A stretch of DNA of 64,000 nt from JANQGH01 sp039177555 (GTDB taxonomy: Bacteria > Pseudomonadota > Alphaproteobacteria > DSM-16000 > Inquilinaceae): the NCBI GenBank assembly GCA_039177555.1, contig JBCDFV010000023.1:7711-71710 (forward strand), written 5' to 3'. Each line of letters opens with the position of its first letter. The first letter of the stretch is position 1. The position numbers and the translations under genes were made by a program. Shown here one piece after another: positions 16,266-25,159 of this stretch. Under the pieces are notes generated by a model, which worked only from the letters and a program-made list of their open reading frames with translations, did not search any database and was not told where the DNA came from.

Positions 16266-17147
16266 TTGAACGCAGGTGAGTCCTCGAAGGCTGCCACTCA
16301 GGCGCGCGCTCCTGCCGCCCTGGCCGAGGCGGATTTCGATCGTTCGCCCGCTTCACTTGGCGAGGTCGCAAAGCAGATCCGGCGGTCGGTGATCACCATG
16401 ATCGACAAGGCCGGTATGGGCCATGTCGGCGGCGACCTGTCGGTAACGGACATTCTGACGGCGCTTTATTTCGGCATTCTGCGCGTCGATCCGGCGGTGC
16501 CCGACTGGCCGGACCGTGATCGCTTCATCCTCTCTAAAGGACACTGCGTCGGCGCGCTCTATTCGGTTCTGGCCAAGCGCGGCTTCTTCGACGAGGCGCT
16601 GCTGGCCGACTTCCTGGCGCCGCTGTCGCCGCTGAACGGGCACCCCAATCGGCGCAAGGTGCCGGGTGTCGAGGCCAACACTGGGCCGCTGGGGCACGGC
16701 TTGCCGATCGCCATCGGCTCGGCGATCGCCGCACGCCTTTCCGGATGCAACTGGCGCACCTTCGTCGTGCTCGGCGACGGCGAACTGCAGGAAGGCAGCA
16801 ATTGGGAGGCGGCGATGTGCGCCGGCCATCGCGGCCTGGAGCGCCTGACGGCGATCGTCGACCGCAACCGGCTGCAGCAGGGCGCGCGGACCGAAGAGAC
16901 GAACCGGCTGGAACCGCTGGCCGACAAGTTCACCGCCTTCGGCTGGGACGTGCTGGAGGTGGACGGCCATGACATGCCGGCGCTGTTGGACGTGTTTGGC
17001 GCATCCGGCGACGGACGGCCGCGCTGCGTGATCGCCCACACATCCAAGGGCCGGGGCGTGTCGTTCATGGAGGATCGGGTGGAGTGGCACCACAAGGTGC
17101 CGAACGCCGATCAGGTCGCGGCGGCCCTGAAGGAACTGACGGTATGA
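16266..17147 (+). CDS. Transketolase, N-terminal (TPP-binding) subunit
   Basis: This 293-residue protein is the thiamine-diphosphate-binding half of a split transketolase: DRFILSKGHCVGALYSVL, GPLGHGLPIAIGSAIAARL and the TPP-Mg motif GDGELQEGSNWEAA ending in DRNRLQQ. Its partner is the next gene. The start is a TTG preceded by GGGAGGA at good spacing. Split transketolases replace the usual ~660-residue enzyme in some dedicated pathways, for example apulose-4-phosphate transketolase in apiose use. It leads the SorC-controlled operon. Confidence 0.9.
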   Translation: MNAGESSKAATQARAPAALAEADFDRSPASLGEVAKQIRRSVITMIDKAGMGHVGGDLSVTDILTALYFGILRVDPAVPDWPDRDRFILSKGHCVGALYSVLAKRGFFDEALLADFLAPLSPLNGHPNRRKVPGVEANTGPLGHGLPIAIGSAIAARLSGCNWRTFVVLGDGELQEGSNWEAAMCAGHRGLERLTAIVDRNRLQQGARTEETNRLEPLADKFTAFGWDVLEVDGHDMPALLDVFGASGDGRPRCVIAHTSKGRGVSFMEDRVEWHHKVPNADQVAAALKELTV

Positions 17148-18100
17148 CGACGGCCGTGGCATCGGCGGTGCAGCCCGCGCCGGTCTTCGATTGTCGTCAG
17201 GCCTTTGCCGAGACGTTGATGGAACTCGCGGCGCAAGACCCACGGATTGTTGCCGTCTGCAACGACTCCGTCGGTTCCAGCAATCTGGGGGCCTTCGCCA
17301 AGGCCTATCCGGACCGCCTGATCAATGTCGGCATCGCGGAACAATGCATGGTCGGCACGGCGGCGGGGCTCGCCAATGGCGGTTTCGTTCCGTTCGTTTG
17401 TGCCGCCTCGCCCTTCTTGACCGGTCGCGCCTTGGAACAGATCAAGGCCGATGTCGCCTATAACGACTATCCCGTCGTGCTATGTGGCATGAGCCCGGGC
17501 ATGGCCTATGGCGAGCTGGGGCCGACGCACCATTCGATCGAGGATTTCGCCTGGACACGCGCCATCGCCGATCTGACGGTGCTGGTGCCGGCCGACCCGG
17601 CCCAGACCAGGGCGGCCGTGTGCTGGGCGGCGGCTGCCAGACGCCCGATCTTCATGCGCGTCGGCCGCTTCAAGGTGCCGGCCGTGACCGAAGACGGCCC
17701 GTTCGACCCCGACCGTATCGCCGAACTGGCGGCCGGATCGGACGTGACCGTCGTCGCCGCCGGCACCATGGTCTCGCGCGCGCTGGAGGCGCACAGCCTG
17801 CTTGCGGCCGAGGGTATTGCGGCCCGCGTGCTGAACGTCTCCACGCTGAAGCCGCTGGATGCCGAGATGCTGGTGCGGGCCGCGCGGGAAACCGGCCGTA
17901 TCGTCACGGCGGAGGAGGCGTCGGTGCATGGCGGCCTGGGCGGCGCCGTCGCCGAACTCCTGAGCCAGAGCCACCCGGTACCGATGCGGATTCTCGGCGT
18001 GCCGGAGTTCGCGCCGACCGGCGATACGGCCTTTCTGCTCGACCATTTCGGCCTCAACGCGGCGGGCATCGCCGCCGCCGCCCGCGAACTGGTGGGTTAG
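17144..18100 (+). CDS. Transketolase, C-terminal (pyrimidine-binding) subunit
   Basis: This 318-residue protein carries the middle and C-terminal transketolase domains: CRQAFAETLMELAAQDPRIV, the glutamate segment NVGIAEQCMVGTAAGLA that activates TPP, GELGPTHHSIEDFAWTRAI, and a C-terminal domain ending in NAAGIAAAARELV. Its ATG overlaps the preceding stop (ATGA), giving coupled one-to-one synthesis of the two subunits. The frame is open upstream to 17084, but that extension lies inside the partner gene. Confidence 0.9.
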   Translation: MTTAVASAVQPAPVFDCRQAFAETLMELAAQDPRIVAVCNDSVGSSNLGAFAKAYPDRLINVGIAEQCMVGTAAGLANGGFVPFVCAASPFLTGRALEQIKADVAYNDYPVVLCGMSPGMAYGELGPTHHSIEDFAWTRAIADLTVLVPADPAQTRAAVCWAAAARRPIFMRVGRFKVPAVTEDGPFDPDRIAELAAGSDVTVVAAGTMVSRALEAHSLLAAEGIAARVLNVSTLKPLDAEMLVRAARETGRIVTAEEASVHGGLGGAVAELLSQSHPVPMRILGVPEFAPTGDTAFLLDHFGLNAAGIAAAARELVG

Positions 18101-18103
18101 GCC

Positions 18104-19633
18104 GTGGTCGCGCCCGTTATCCTCGCCATCGACCAGGGCACCAGCGCGACCAAGTGCCTGGCCCTCAACGAGGCAGGGGCCGTGATTGCCAAGGGCCAGG
18201 CGCCCTTGGGCGAGAGCCGGCCGCGTCCCGGCTGGGTCGAACAGGACGCCGACGCGCTGTGGCAGAGCGTGGTTGCGGCCGTGCGTGCGTGTCTGGCTGA
18301 GCGGGACGGCGCTGACGTCGTCGCCATCGGCATCGCCAACCAGCGCGAATCCATGCTGTTGTGGGACGGTGATACGGGCCGGCCCCTGTCGCCCGTGATC
18401 AGCTGGCAGGACCAGCGCACCGTTGATCTGTGCGATAAGCTGCGCTCGCCGGATGCGGAAGACCTGGTGCAGGCGCGCAGCGGCCTGCCGCTGGACCCAA
18501 TGTTTTCCGCCCTCAAGGCGCGCTGGCTGCTCGACACCTACGATCCCGACCGGACCCGGTCGAGGGCGGGCCGGATCCGCCTCGGCACCATCGATTCCTG
18601 GCTTTTGCACCGTGCGTCCGGCGGTCAGGACGGCGCGCATGTCATTGAGGTCGGCAACGCCTCGCGCACGCAACTGCTGAACATCGCTGAGGCGGATTGG
18701 GACGACAGCCTGCTGGGGTTCTTCGACGTGCCGGCCAACGCGCTGCCGCGCATCGTGCCGTCCGTGGGACCGTTCCCGTCCGTGCGCGGCCTGGCGCCGG
18801 TGCCGGACGGCACGCCCATCGCGGCGGTCATGGGGGATTCCCACGCCGCCCTGTTCGCCCACGGCGCCTTTGAGGCCGGCCCGGTGAAAGCCACTTACGG
18901 CACCGGCTCGTCGGTGATGGGTTTGGTCGAGAAACCAGACGCTGTCGCAGATGGCCTTTGCCTGACCATCGCCTGGTCGATCGACCATCCGGCCTACGCG
19001 GCGGAGGCGAACATCCGGTCCGCCGGCGCCACCCTGCGCTGGACGGCGGATCTGCTCGGCATTACCACGGACGACCTCGTCGCCCTGGCCGAAGGCGCCG
19101 ACAGTCAGGGGGTCAGTCTGGTGCCCGCCTTCAACGGCATGGGCGCGCCCTGGTGGGACCAGCGGGCCAACGGCACGCTGTGCGGCCTCACGCTCGGCGC
19201 CGGACGGCCGCAGGTCGCACGGGCGGCGTTGGAGTCGATCCCGCACCAGGTGGCCGATGTGATCGACGCCTTCGATCGGTCGATCGGCCGGGTCTCGGTT
19301 CTGCACGCCGATGGTGGGCCGACGCGCAATGACGCGCTGATGCAGTTGCAGGCAGATCTGCTGGACCGGCCCGTGCACTGCACCGATGCCGCCGAACTGT
19401 CAGCCCTCGGCGTCGCCCATCTTGCCGGCCTGTCGGTCGGCTTGTGGACGCTTGAGAGCTTGAAGACCTTCGATCGCGGCGGCCGCGTGTTCCAACCGGC
19501 GATGCCGGCCTTCGACCGCGCGACCCACCGGGCCCGCTGGCTGACCGCGATCCAGCAGGTGTTGAACGAACCGGCGACCCCCGCGCCGGCGCCGACGCTC
19601 GACATACCGACCACCGCGCGCTGCGTGCGTTGA
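18104..19633 (+). CDS. FGGY-family carbohydrate kinase (glycerol kinase-like)
   Basis: This 509-residue kinase has the N-terminal phosphate loop of the FGGY fold (LAIDQGTSATKCLALNEAG), the GWVEQDADALW segment typical of glycerol kinase relatives, TYGTGSSVMG in the second domain and the FGGY C-terminal signature HADGGPTRNDALMQLQADLL. It phosphorylates a polyol or ketose with ATP. Position between the split transketolase and the ABC transporter suggests it primes the imported sugar for C2 transfer. It starts at GTG, three bases after the previous stop. Confidence 0.9.
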   Translation: MVAPVILAIDQGTSATKCLALNEAGAVIAKGQAPLGESRPRPGWVEQDADALWQSVVAAVRACLAERDGADVVAIGIANQRESMLLWDGDTGRPLSPVISWQDQRTVDLCDKLRSPDAEDLVQARSGLPLDPMFSALKARWLLDTYDPDRTRSRAGRIRLGTIDSWLLHRASGGQDGAHVIEVGNASRTQLLNIAEADWDDSLLGFFDVPANALPRIVPSVGPFPSVRGLAPVPDGTPIAAVMGDSHAALFAHGAFEAGPVKATYGTGSSVMGLVEKPDAVADGLCLTIAWSIDHPAYAAEANIRSAGATLRWTADLLGITTDDLVALAEGADSQGVSLVPAFNGMGAPWWDQRANGTLCGLTLGAGRPQVARAALESIPHQVADVIDAFDRSIGRVSVLHADGGPTRNDALMQLQADLLDRPVHCTDAAELSALGVAHLAGLSVGLWTLESLKTFDRGGRVFQPAMPAFDRATHRARWLTAIQQVLNEPATPAPAPTLDIPTTARCVR

Positions 19634-19647
19634 GAAGGGGGACCGCC

Positions 19648-20634
19648 ATGGTAGCGCCCAGCGAACAGGATCAGGCAACCGGTCGGCTGACCGTCCCATC
19701 CTTCAACTGGGGCCTTGGCTTCTTCGGGCCGCTGGTCGGTCTGGTGCTGCTGTGCATCGTCTTTTCGTTCACCTCGGAGTACTTCTTCACCGCCCGCAAC
19801 GCGCTGAACATCCTCGACCAGGTGACCGTCCTGGGCATCCTGGCGATCGGCATGACGGCGGTCATCATCACCGGTGGCATCGATCTCTCGGTTGGCTCCG
19901 TCCTGGCCTTTTCCATGATGATGATGGGCTGGATCAGCCGGGAGTTCGGCGTGCCGCTCGAAATCGCGATGCTGTGCGCCATCCTGACCGGCGCCGCCTG
20001 CGGCGCGGTTTCCGGCCTCTTGATCACCGTCGCGCGGCTGCCGCCCTTCATCGCCACCTTGGCGATGATGACCGTGGCCCGCGGCCTCGCCAACATCCTG
20101 ACCGACGGGCGCCAGATCGTCGGCTATCCGTCCTGGTTCACCAGCTTCGCCACCGTCCGGCATTTCGACTTTCTGTCCGTCACCGTGGGCGTCTTCATCG
20201 TCTCGGTCATCCTGGCCTTCATCTATCTGCGTTACCGGCCCGGCGGCCGCAATCTCTACGCCATCGGCGGCAGCCCGGAGGTGGCGCGCCTTTCCGGCAT
20301 CGCGGTCAAGAAGGTCACGGTCGGGGTCTATGCCATGTGCGGCGCCCTGTCGGGGCTTGCCGGCATCGCGTTGGCCGCGCGCCTGAACTCGTCCCAGCCC
20401 AGCGCCGGCCTGACCTACGAGCTCGACACCATCGCCGCCGTCGTCATCGGCGGGGCCAGCCTGGCCGGCGGGGTCGGCAGCATTGCGGGCACCGTGGTCG
20501 GCGTTCTGATCATCGGCGTTTTGAGCAACGGGCTGAACCTGCTGGCCGTATCGCCCTTCATCCAGATGGTCGTAATCGGCTGCGTCATCGCGCTGGCGGT
20601 GACGTTCGACACGTTGGGCCGGCGCAACCGCTAG
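19648..20634 (+). CDS. Sugar ABC transporter permease (RbsC family)
   Basis: This 328-residue membrane protein has about eight to ten hydrophobic helices and the RbsC hallmarks GIDLSVGSVLAFSMM near residue 85, LPPFIATLAMMTVARGLA and the C-terminal GGASLAGGVGSIAGTVVGVL. ATG 19648 is preceded by AGAAGGGGG; a TTG at 19630 would overlap the kinase stop. With the binding protein and two-domain ATPase that follow, it forms a complete importer. Confidence 0.93.
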   Translation: MVAPSEQDQATGRLTVPSFNWGLGFFGPLVGLVLLCIVFSFTSEYFFTARNALNILDQVTVLGILAIGMTAVIITGGIDLSVGSVLAFSMMMMGWISREFGVPLEIAMLCAILTGAACGAVSGLLITVARLPPFIATLAMMTVARGLANILTDGRQIVGYPSWFTSFATVRHFDFLSVTVGVFIVSVILAFIYLRYRPGGRNLYAIGGSPEVARLSGIAVKKVTVGVYAMCGALSGLAGIALAARLNSSQPSAGLTYELDTIAAVVIGGASLAGGVGSIAGTVVGVLIIGVLSNGLNLLAVSPFIQMVVIGCVIALAVTFDTLGRRNR

Positions 20635-20800
20635 CGCCGGTTTCGAAACAGAGCACGCCAAGAACAGGGAGGATAGAACGACGAGCCAGAGAGTTTCGAC
20701 AGACGCCGGGCCTTCGCTGGCATCTGCAGCGGCCGTCTTGGGACGGACAAGAACGACGAACCAACGGGCCCATCGGCCCAAATGAGAGAGGGAGCACCCC

Positions 20801-21739
20801 ATGAACCGCGTATTTCTAACCACAACATCCGCCATTGCCGTCGCCGGCGCCGCCCTGTTGGGCACGGCCGCGCAGGCGCAGGACGACTTGACCATCGGCC
20901 TGGCGGTCGCCAATCTGCAAGCCGATTTCTTCAACCAGATCAAGCAGTCGGTCGAGGCCGCGGGCGAGGAACAGGGGATCGAGATCATCACGGTCGACGC
21001 CGCCGGTGATGCCGCGACCCAGGTCAGCCAGATCCAGGATCTGATCACCCGTGAGATCGATGCGTTGATTTACATTCCGGCCGGTGCCACCGCCGCCGGC
21101 GTGCCGGTCGAGGCGGCGCGCGCCGCCGGCATTCCCGTGGTCGCCGTCGACCGTAACCCGCCGGACGTGCCGGGCGACACCTTCATCGCCACAAACAGCG
21201 TCGCCGCGGCGCAAGAGCTGGGCGACTGGGTCTGCGAGCAGACCGGCGGTGAAGGCCGCGTCGGCGTCGTCCAGGGCCAGCTGGGCACGACGCCGGAGAT
21301 CGACCGCGACACCGGCTTCCGTGCCGCGCTGGACGACTGCCCAGGCATCGAAATCGTCGCCCAGCAGGCCAGCAATATGTGGATGCAGGACGAAGGCTTC
21401 GCCATCGCCCAGGACATGCTGTTGCGCGATCCGGAGATCACGATCTTCTTCGGCCGTGCCGACGCGCTGGCGCTGGGCGCTGCCCAGGCCGTGCAGGTCG
21501 CCAATCTCGACCATGACGTTCTCGTCGTCGGCTTCGACGGTGATTTCGCCGGGCTTGAGGCGGTTCGCGACGGCGTGCTCGACGCCACCATGACCCAGCG
21601 GACCCAGGGCATGGGCCGGATGGCGCTGGAATCGGCGATCGCCCTGATCAACGGTGAGGACGTGCCGGCTGAACAGCTTCAGCCTGCAACCCTAACCACG
21701 TCGGAAAACGCGGCCGGGTTCCTGGAGAACCATCCGTGA
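20801..21739 (+). CDS. Sugar ABC transporter substrate-binding protein (RbsB-like)
   Basis: This 312-residue protein has a signal peptide ending AAQAQ (cut near residue 26) and a type 1 periplasmic fold beginning LTIGLAVANLQADFFNQIKQ. The segments IDALIYIPAG, GIPVVAVDRNPP and VVGFDGDFAGLEAVRDG match RbsB-like sugar binders. Ribosome site GAGAGGGAG precedes the ATG. About 165 bases without a clear signal separate it from the permease, and it overlaps the ATPase gene by four bases. Confidence 0.93.
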   Translation: MNRVFLTTTSAIAVAGAALLGTAAQAQDDLTIGLAVANLQADFFNQIKQSVEAAGEEQGIEIITVDAAGDAATQVSQIQDLITREIDALIYIPAGATAAGVPVEAARAAGIPVVAVDRNPPDVPGDTFIATNSVAAAQELGDWVCEQTGGEGRVGVVQGQLGTTPEIDRDTGFRAALDDCPGIEIVAQQASNMWMQDEGFAIAQDMLLRDPEITIFFGRADALALGAAQAVQVANLDHDVLVVGFDGDFAGLEAVRDGVLDATMTQRTQGMGRMALESAIALINGEDVPAEQLQPATLTTSENAAGFLENHP

Positions 21740-23295
21740 TATCGACCCGCGCTGAACGGCCGGCGCCGTCGGGAACGACGGCTCCCCCCATGCCGGCCGC
21801 CAGCGCACCGGAGAGCCCCCGCCGGGGGCTCTCCATTCGCGGCCTGTCGAAGGACTTCTTCGGCAACCGCGTCGTGTCCGACCTGGACCTGGACGTCGCA
21901 CCGGGCGAGGTCGTCGCCCTGCTCGGCGAAAACGGCGCCGGCAAGTCGACCGTATCGGCCATGATCGCCGGCATCCATCCGCCGACCGAAGGCACCATGG
22001 TGTGGGAAGACCAGGCCTTCCGCCCCGTCTCGCCCGCCGACGCGCTGGCCGCCGGCATCGGCCTGATCCACCAGGAAATGCGCCTGCTGCCGGACCTGTC
22101 GATCGCCGAGAACGTCTTTGTCGGCCGGCTGCCCATGCGTGGCGCGATGGTCGACCGCGAGACCATGAACCGGCGCGCGGCCGAACAGCTTCAGCGCCTG
22201 GGTCTCGACATCCCGCCGACCACCCGTGTCGGCAGCCTGCGCGTCGCCGCCCAGCAGCAGGTCGAGATCGCCAAGGCGCTGACCCTGAACGCCCGCTTGC
22301 TGATCCTTGACGAACCGACGGCGGCGCTCGGGGGCGAGGAGACGGACCGTTTGTTCGAACAGATCGAACGGCTTAAGCAAGACGGCGTCTCGTTCATTTA
22401 TATCAGCCACCGCCTGGACGAAATCGCCCGCATCGCCGACCGGGTCGCGGTCCTGCGCGACGGTGCCTTGGTGGCGACCCACGACACGGCCCAGGTGCCG
22501 GTCAAGACCCTGATCGAGGAAATGGTCGGCCGCAGCGTCGACCGCATGTTCCCGACCATCGCACCGCCCCGGGATCACGAGGTCCTGAGCGTGGAGAACC
22601 TTTCCGGCGTCGACGGTGCCTTCCGAAACGTCAGCTTCACCGTGCGCGCCGGCGAGGTCTTCGGCATTGCCGGCATCGTCGGCGCCGGCCGGACGGAGCT
22701 TGTCCGCGCCATCACCGGTGCGGACCCGGTGGCCTCCGGTTCGGTGTCGATCGACGGCGAAATCGTCCATTTGCGCGAGCCGGGCGACGCCATCCGGGCC
22801 GGCCTGGTCATGGTGCCGGAAGACCGTAAGCAGCAAGGGCTGCTGCTGGACCAGACGCTGGCCGACAATGTCGCCTACGGCAATTTCGACCTGATGGGAA
22901 GGCGCGGCTGGATCTCGCCCGGCGCCATGCGCCGCTTCGCCCAGGCCGCCATCACCCGCATGGGCGTGAAGGGCCAGCCGGCGCAAAGCGCCAGCGTGCT
23001 TTCCGGCGGTAATCAGCAAAAGCTGGTGATCGCCAAATGGATCTCGCGCGATCCCAAGATCTTCATTCTGGACGAGCCGACGCGCGGCATCGATGTCGGC
23101 GCCCGCGCCGCGATCTATGAGGTCATCGCCGGCCTCGCCCAATCCGGCATGGCGGTGGTCGTCGTCTCCTCCGACCTGGAGGAGGTGTTGGGCCTGTCGC
23201 ACCGCGTGCTGGTGTTGAGCCGGGGGCGACAGCGCGGCCTGTTGGACCGCGAGGCCCTCAGCCATGTCGCGGTCATGGAACTGGCAACCAGCTAA
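21736..23295 (+). CDS. Sugar ABC transporter ATP-binding protein (two ABC domains, RbsA/MglA type)
   Basis: This 519-residue protein has two nucleotide-binding domains. The first keeps Walker A (LLGENGAGKST) and Walker B (LLILDEPTAAL) but a degenerate signature (RVAAQQQVEIAKAL). The second has a modified Walker A (GIVGAGRTELVRAI) with a clear LSGGNQQKLVIAKW and LDEPTRGIDVG. This asymmetry is normal for the RbsA/MglA group. GTG 21736 overlaps the binding-protein stop; the Pro/Ala-rich first 30 residues are unusual, and an ATG near 21790 could be the true start. Confidence 0.92.
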   Translation: MISTRAERPAPSGTTAPPMPAASAPESPRRGLSIRGLSKDFFGNRVVSDLDLDVAPGEVVALLGENGAGKSTVSAMIAGIHPPTEGTMVWEDQAFRPVSPADALAAGIGLIHQEMRLLPDLSIAENVFVGRLPMRGAMVDRETMNRRAAEQLQRLGLDIPPTTRVGSLRVAAQQQVEIAKALTLNARLLILDEPTAALGGEETDRLFEQIERLKQDGVSFIYISHRLDEIARIADRVAVLRDGALVATHDTAQVPVKTLIEEMVGRSVDRMFPTIAPPRDHEVLSVENLSGVDGAFRNVSFTVRAGEVFGIAGIVGAGRTELVRAITGADPVASGSVSIDGEIVHLREPGDAIRAGLVMVPEDRKQQGLLLDQTLADNVAYGNFDLMGRRGWISPGAMRRFAQAAITRMGVKGQPAQSASVLSGGNQQKLVIAKWISRDPKIFILDEPTRGIDVGARAAIYEVIAGLAQSGMAVVVVSSDLEEVLGLSHRVLVLSRGRQRGLLDREALSHVAVMELATS

Positions 23296-23315
23296 CGTTT
23301 GGGAGGGGACGGCAG

Positions 23316-24080
23316 ATGGATCTATTTCGCCTGGATGGGGAGGTGGCGTTCGTCACCGGCGCGGGCAGCGGTATTGGCCAGGGGCTGGCCATCGGCCTTG
23401 CGGAGGCCGGCGCCGACGTTGCCTGCTTCGATCTGCCGACAAGCGACGGCCTGGCCGAGACTGTTCGGCGCATCCAGGCTCTGGGTCGCCGTGCGCACGG
23501 GCTAACCGGCACGGTCGTCGATGAAGACGACGTGGCGGCGGCGGTTGCCGACGCGGAGGCGGCGCTCGGGCCGCTAACCGTGGCGATCAACGCGGCCGGT
23601 ATCGCCAACGCCGCGCCCGCCGAGGACCTGACGCGCGAGCAATGGCAACAGATGTTCGACGTCAACCTGACCGGCCTGTTCACTTGCTGCCAGGCCGAGG
23701 GCCGCGCCATGCTGGGGCGCAAACACGGGTCGATTATCAACATCGCATCCATGTCCGGCAGCATCGTTAATCGCGGCCTGACCCAGGTGCATTACAATGC
23801 CTCGAAGGCCGCCGTGATCCACCTGACCAAGAGCCTGGCCATGGAATGGTGCGATCGTGGCGTGCGCGTCAACGCGATCAGCCCGGGCTACACCGCCACG
23901 CCGATGAACCTGCGGCCCGAGGTCGCCGAACAGCGCAAGCAGTTCGAGGCCGACACGCCGCTCGGCCGCATGGCGGAGGTGGACGAGCTGGTCGGCCCGG
24001 CGGTCTTCCTCGCCGCCAAGGCCTCGTCCTTCTGCACCGGCATCGACCTGATCGTCGATGGCGGCTTTGTCTGCTGGTAG
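23316..24080 (+). CDS. SDR-family oxidoreductase
   Basis: This 254-residue short-chain dehydrogenase has FVTGAGSGIGQGLAIGLAEA, NAAGIANA, the catalytic serine in NIASMSGSI and HYNASKAAV (Tyr, Lys), ending FCTGIDLIVDGGF. It resembles NAD-dependent polyol or sugar dehydrogenases. It is the last gene of the SorC-controlled operon, behind a GGGAGGGG ribosome site. Together with the SDR at 14281 it gives the module two dehydrogenases, perhaps for successive or stereochemically different oxidations of the substrate. Confidence 0.9.
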   Translation: MDLFRLDGEVAFVTGAGSGIGQGLAIGLAEAGADVACFDLPTSDGLAETVRRIQALGRRAHGLTGTVVDEDDVAAAVADAEAALGPLTVAINAAGIANAAPAEDLTREQWQQMFDVNLTGLFTCCQAEGRAMLGRKHGSIINIASMSGSIVNRGLTQVHYNASKAAVIHLTKSLAMEWCDRGVRVNAISPGYTATPMNLRPEVAEQRKQFEADTPLGRMAEVDELVGPAVFLAAKASSFCTGIDLIVDGGFVCW

Positions 24081-24083
24081 GCG

Positions 24084-25073
24084 CTAGTCGCTGACCGACG
24101 CCGCGTCCCAGCGTCCGGTCGTGTCGAGGGCAAGGAAGTCGCCCAGTCGCTTTTGGATCGCCCTGTCCAGCATCGTCAGCTCGGCCGCGGGCAGGCTGAT
24201 GTAGGGCCAGCGCACCGTCGCATCCAACGGCGCCCAGCGGCCGATGGCCGCCAGCGCCTTGTCGAAGGCGAAGGGCTGGAACGGGCCGCGCGCCAGCATC
24301 GGCTGGACCAGGTCGCGAAACAGTTCGGCGATGTCCCGCTCGATCGCCAACGCCCGCTCCGGCTCCGTCTGGATCAAGCGCCACCAGCCCACCGTGGCCG
24401 AGGGCGACAGGCAGGCCATGTTCGAATAGCTGCCATGGGCGCCGGCCAGGACGCCGGTGGCCATCCGGTGCCCGGGAATGAAGACGGACAGTTGGTCGAA
24501 CAAGGGCCGCGCTTGGTCATACCATTGAGCGTCGCCATCCATGATCTTGACGCCGATGACCGCGGGAACGGCCTTTGCCAGGCGGCCGATCTCAGTAGTG
24601 GTCAGCCGCCGTTTGGCATGAGGCGGGTTGTACAGCACCAGGGGGCAGGGGGCGGCCGCGATCGCGATGCCTTCCAGGAAGCGGACGGCCTCTTCATCGC
24701 TCGGCGGCACCCAGTCCGGCAGCACGACCTGCAAGGCCGTGGCGCCGGAGGTGGACAGACGCCGTGCGCGGTCGAGGCTGATTCGAGGGTTGGCGTCACA
24801 GACGCCGATCTGGAAGGGAAGGCCTCTTTTTCCCGCCGTTTCAGAGACTTGTAGCGCCACACGATCGTACTCGGCCTCGGTGATGGCGTGAAACTCCCCG
24901 GCCGTTCCGAATGCGTAGATGCCCTCCACCTCAAGACTGGCAAGCGTGTCCAACTGGGTCTGCAACGCGCCATGGTCGATCGTCCCGTCGGCGTTCAGGG
25001 GCAATAGAACGGTCGCCCAGACGCCGCGCGGCCAAGGGCGTCCGTCGGGTGTGTCTGGTGAGGCAGTCGGCAT
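24084..25073 (-). CDS. Dihydrodipicolinate synthase-family aldolase/lyase
   Basis: This 329-residue DapA-superfamily protein has the carboxylate-binding loop FGTAGEFHAIT, the catalytic tyrosine in LVLYNPPH and the Schiff-base lysine in GVKIMDGD. Family members cleave or form 2-keto acids (DapA, sialate lyase, KDG aldolase, dehydratases). It is divergent from the GntR regulator and converges on the SDR with a three-base gap. Its best promoter match (TTTACC, 17 bases, TACCAT) would put transcription start at or next to the ATG. The substrate is unknown. Confidence 0.88.
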   Translation of the reverse strand: MPTASPDTPDGRPWPRGVWATVLLPLNADGTIDHGALQTQLDTLASLEVEGIYAFGTAGEFHAITEAEYDRVALQVSETAGKRGLPFQIGVCDANPRISLDRARRLSTSGATALQVVLPDWVPPSDEEAVRFLEGIAIAAAPCPLVLYNPPHAKRRLTTTEIGRLAKAVPAVIGVKIMDGDAQWYDQARPLFDQLSVFIPGHRMATGVLAGAHGSYSNMACLSPSATVGWWRLIQTEPERALAIERDIAELFRDLVQPMLARGPFQPFAFDKALAAIGRWAPLDATVRWPYISLPAAELTMLDRAIQKRLGDFLALDTTGRWDAASVSD

Positions 25074-25099
25074 GGCGCAATGGTATGTCCGATCGTTAA

Positions 25100-25159
25100 T
25101 TTGGTAAAGCCATTTGACTCATCGGTAAGACCAAACTAGCCTTTGGTCATGACCGAACC
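25100..25159. promoter_or_regulatory. Three GntR/FCD-type operator repeats at exact 21-bp spacing
   Basis: GGTAAAGCC (25103), GGTAAGACC (25124) and GGTCATGACC (25145) are GGT...(A/G)CC inverted repeats beginning exactly 21 bases apart, two helical turns, in the gap between two divergent genes. FadR/FCD-subfamily regulators bind GGT-n-ACC type palindromes. TTGACT (25114-25119) and TAGCCT (25137-25142), 17 bases apart, form a likely promoter for the regulator. The third operator contains the regulator's own ATG at 25149. Confidence 0.6.

Noticed and set aside
20635..20800. Possible small gene or regulatory RNA between permease and binding-protein genes
   Set aside because: No stable hairpin, promoter pair or coding pattern could be supported in these 166 bases.
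17480..21048. Very long minus-strand frames (632 and 647 codons) across the transketolase, kinase and ABC genes
   Set aside because: They lie opposite genes with clear motifs, have arginine/histidine- or alanine-rich random composition and contain no recognisable domain. They are GC-driven shadows.
21679..23265. 528-codon minus-strand frame opposite the two-domain ABC ATPase
   Set aside because: No motif, and it mirrors a textbook RbsA-type gene on the plus strand.
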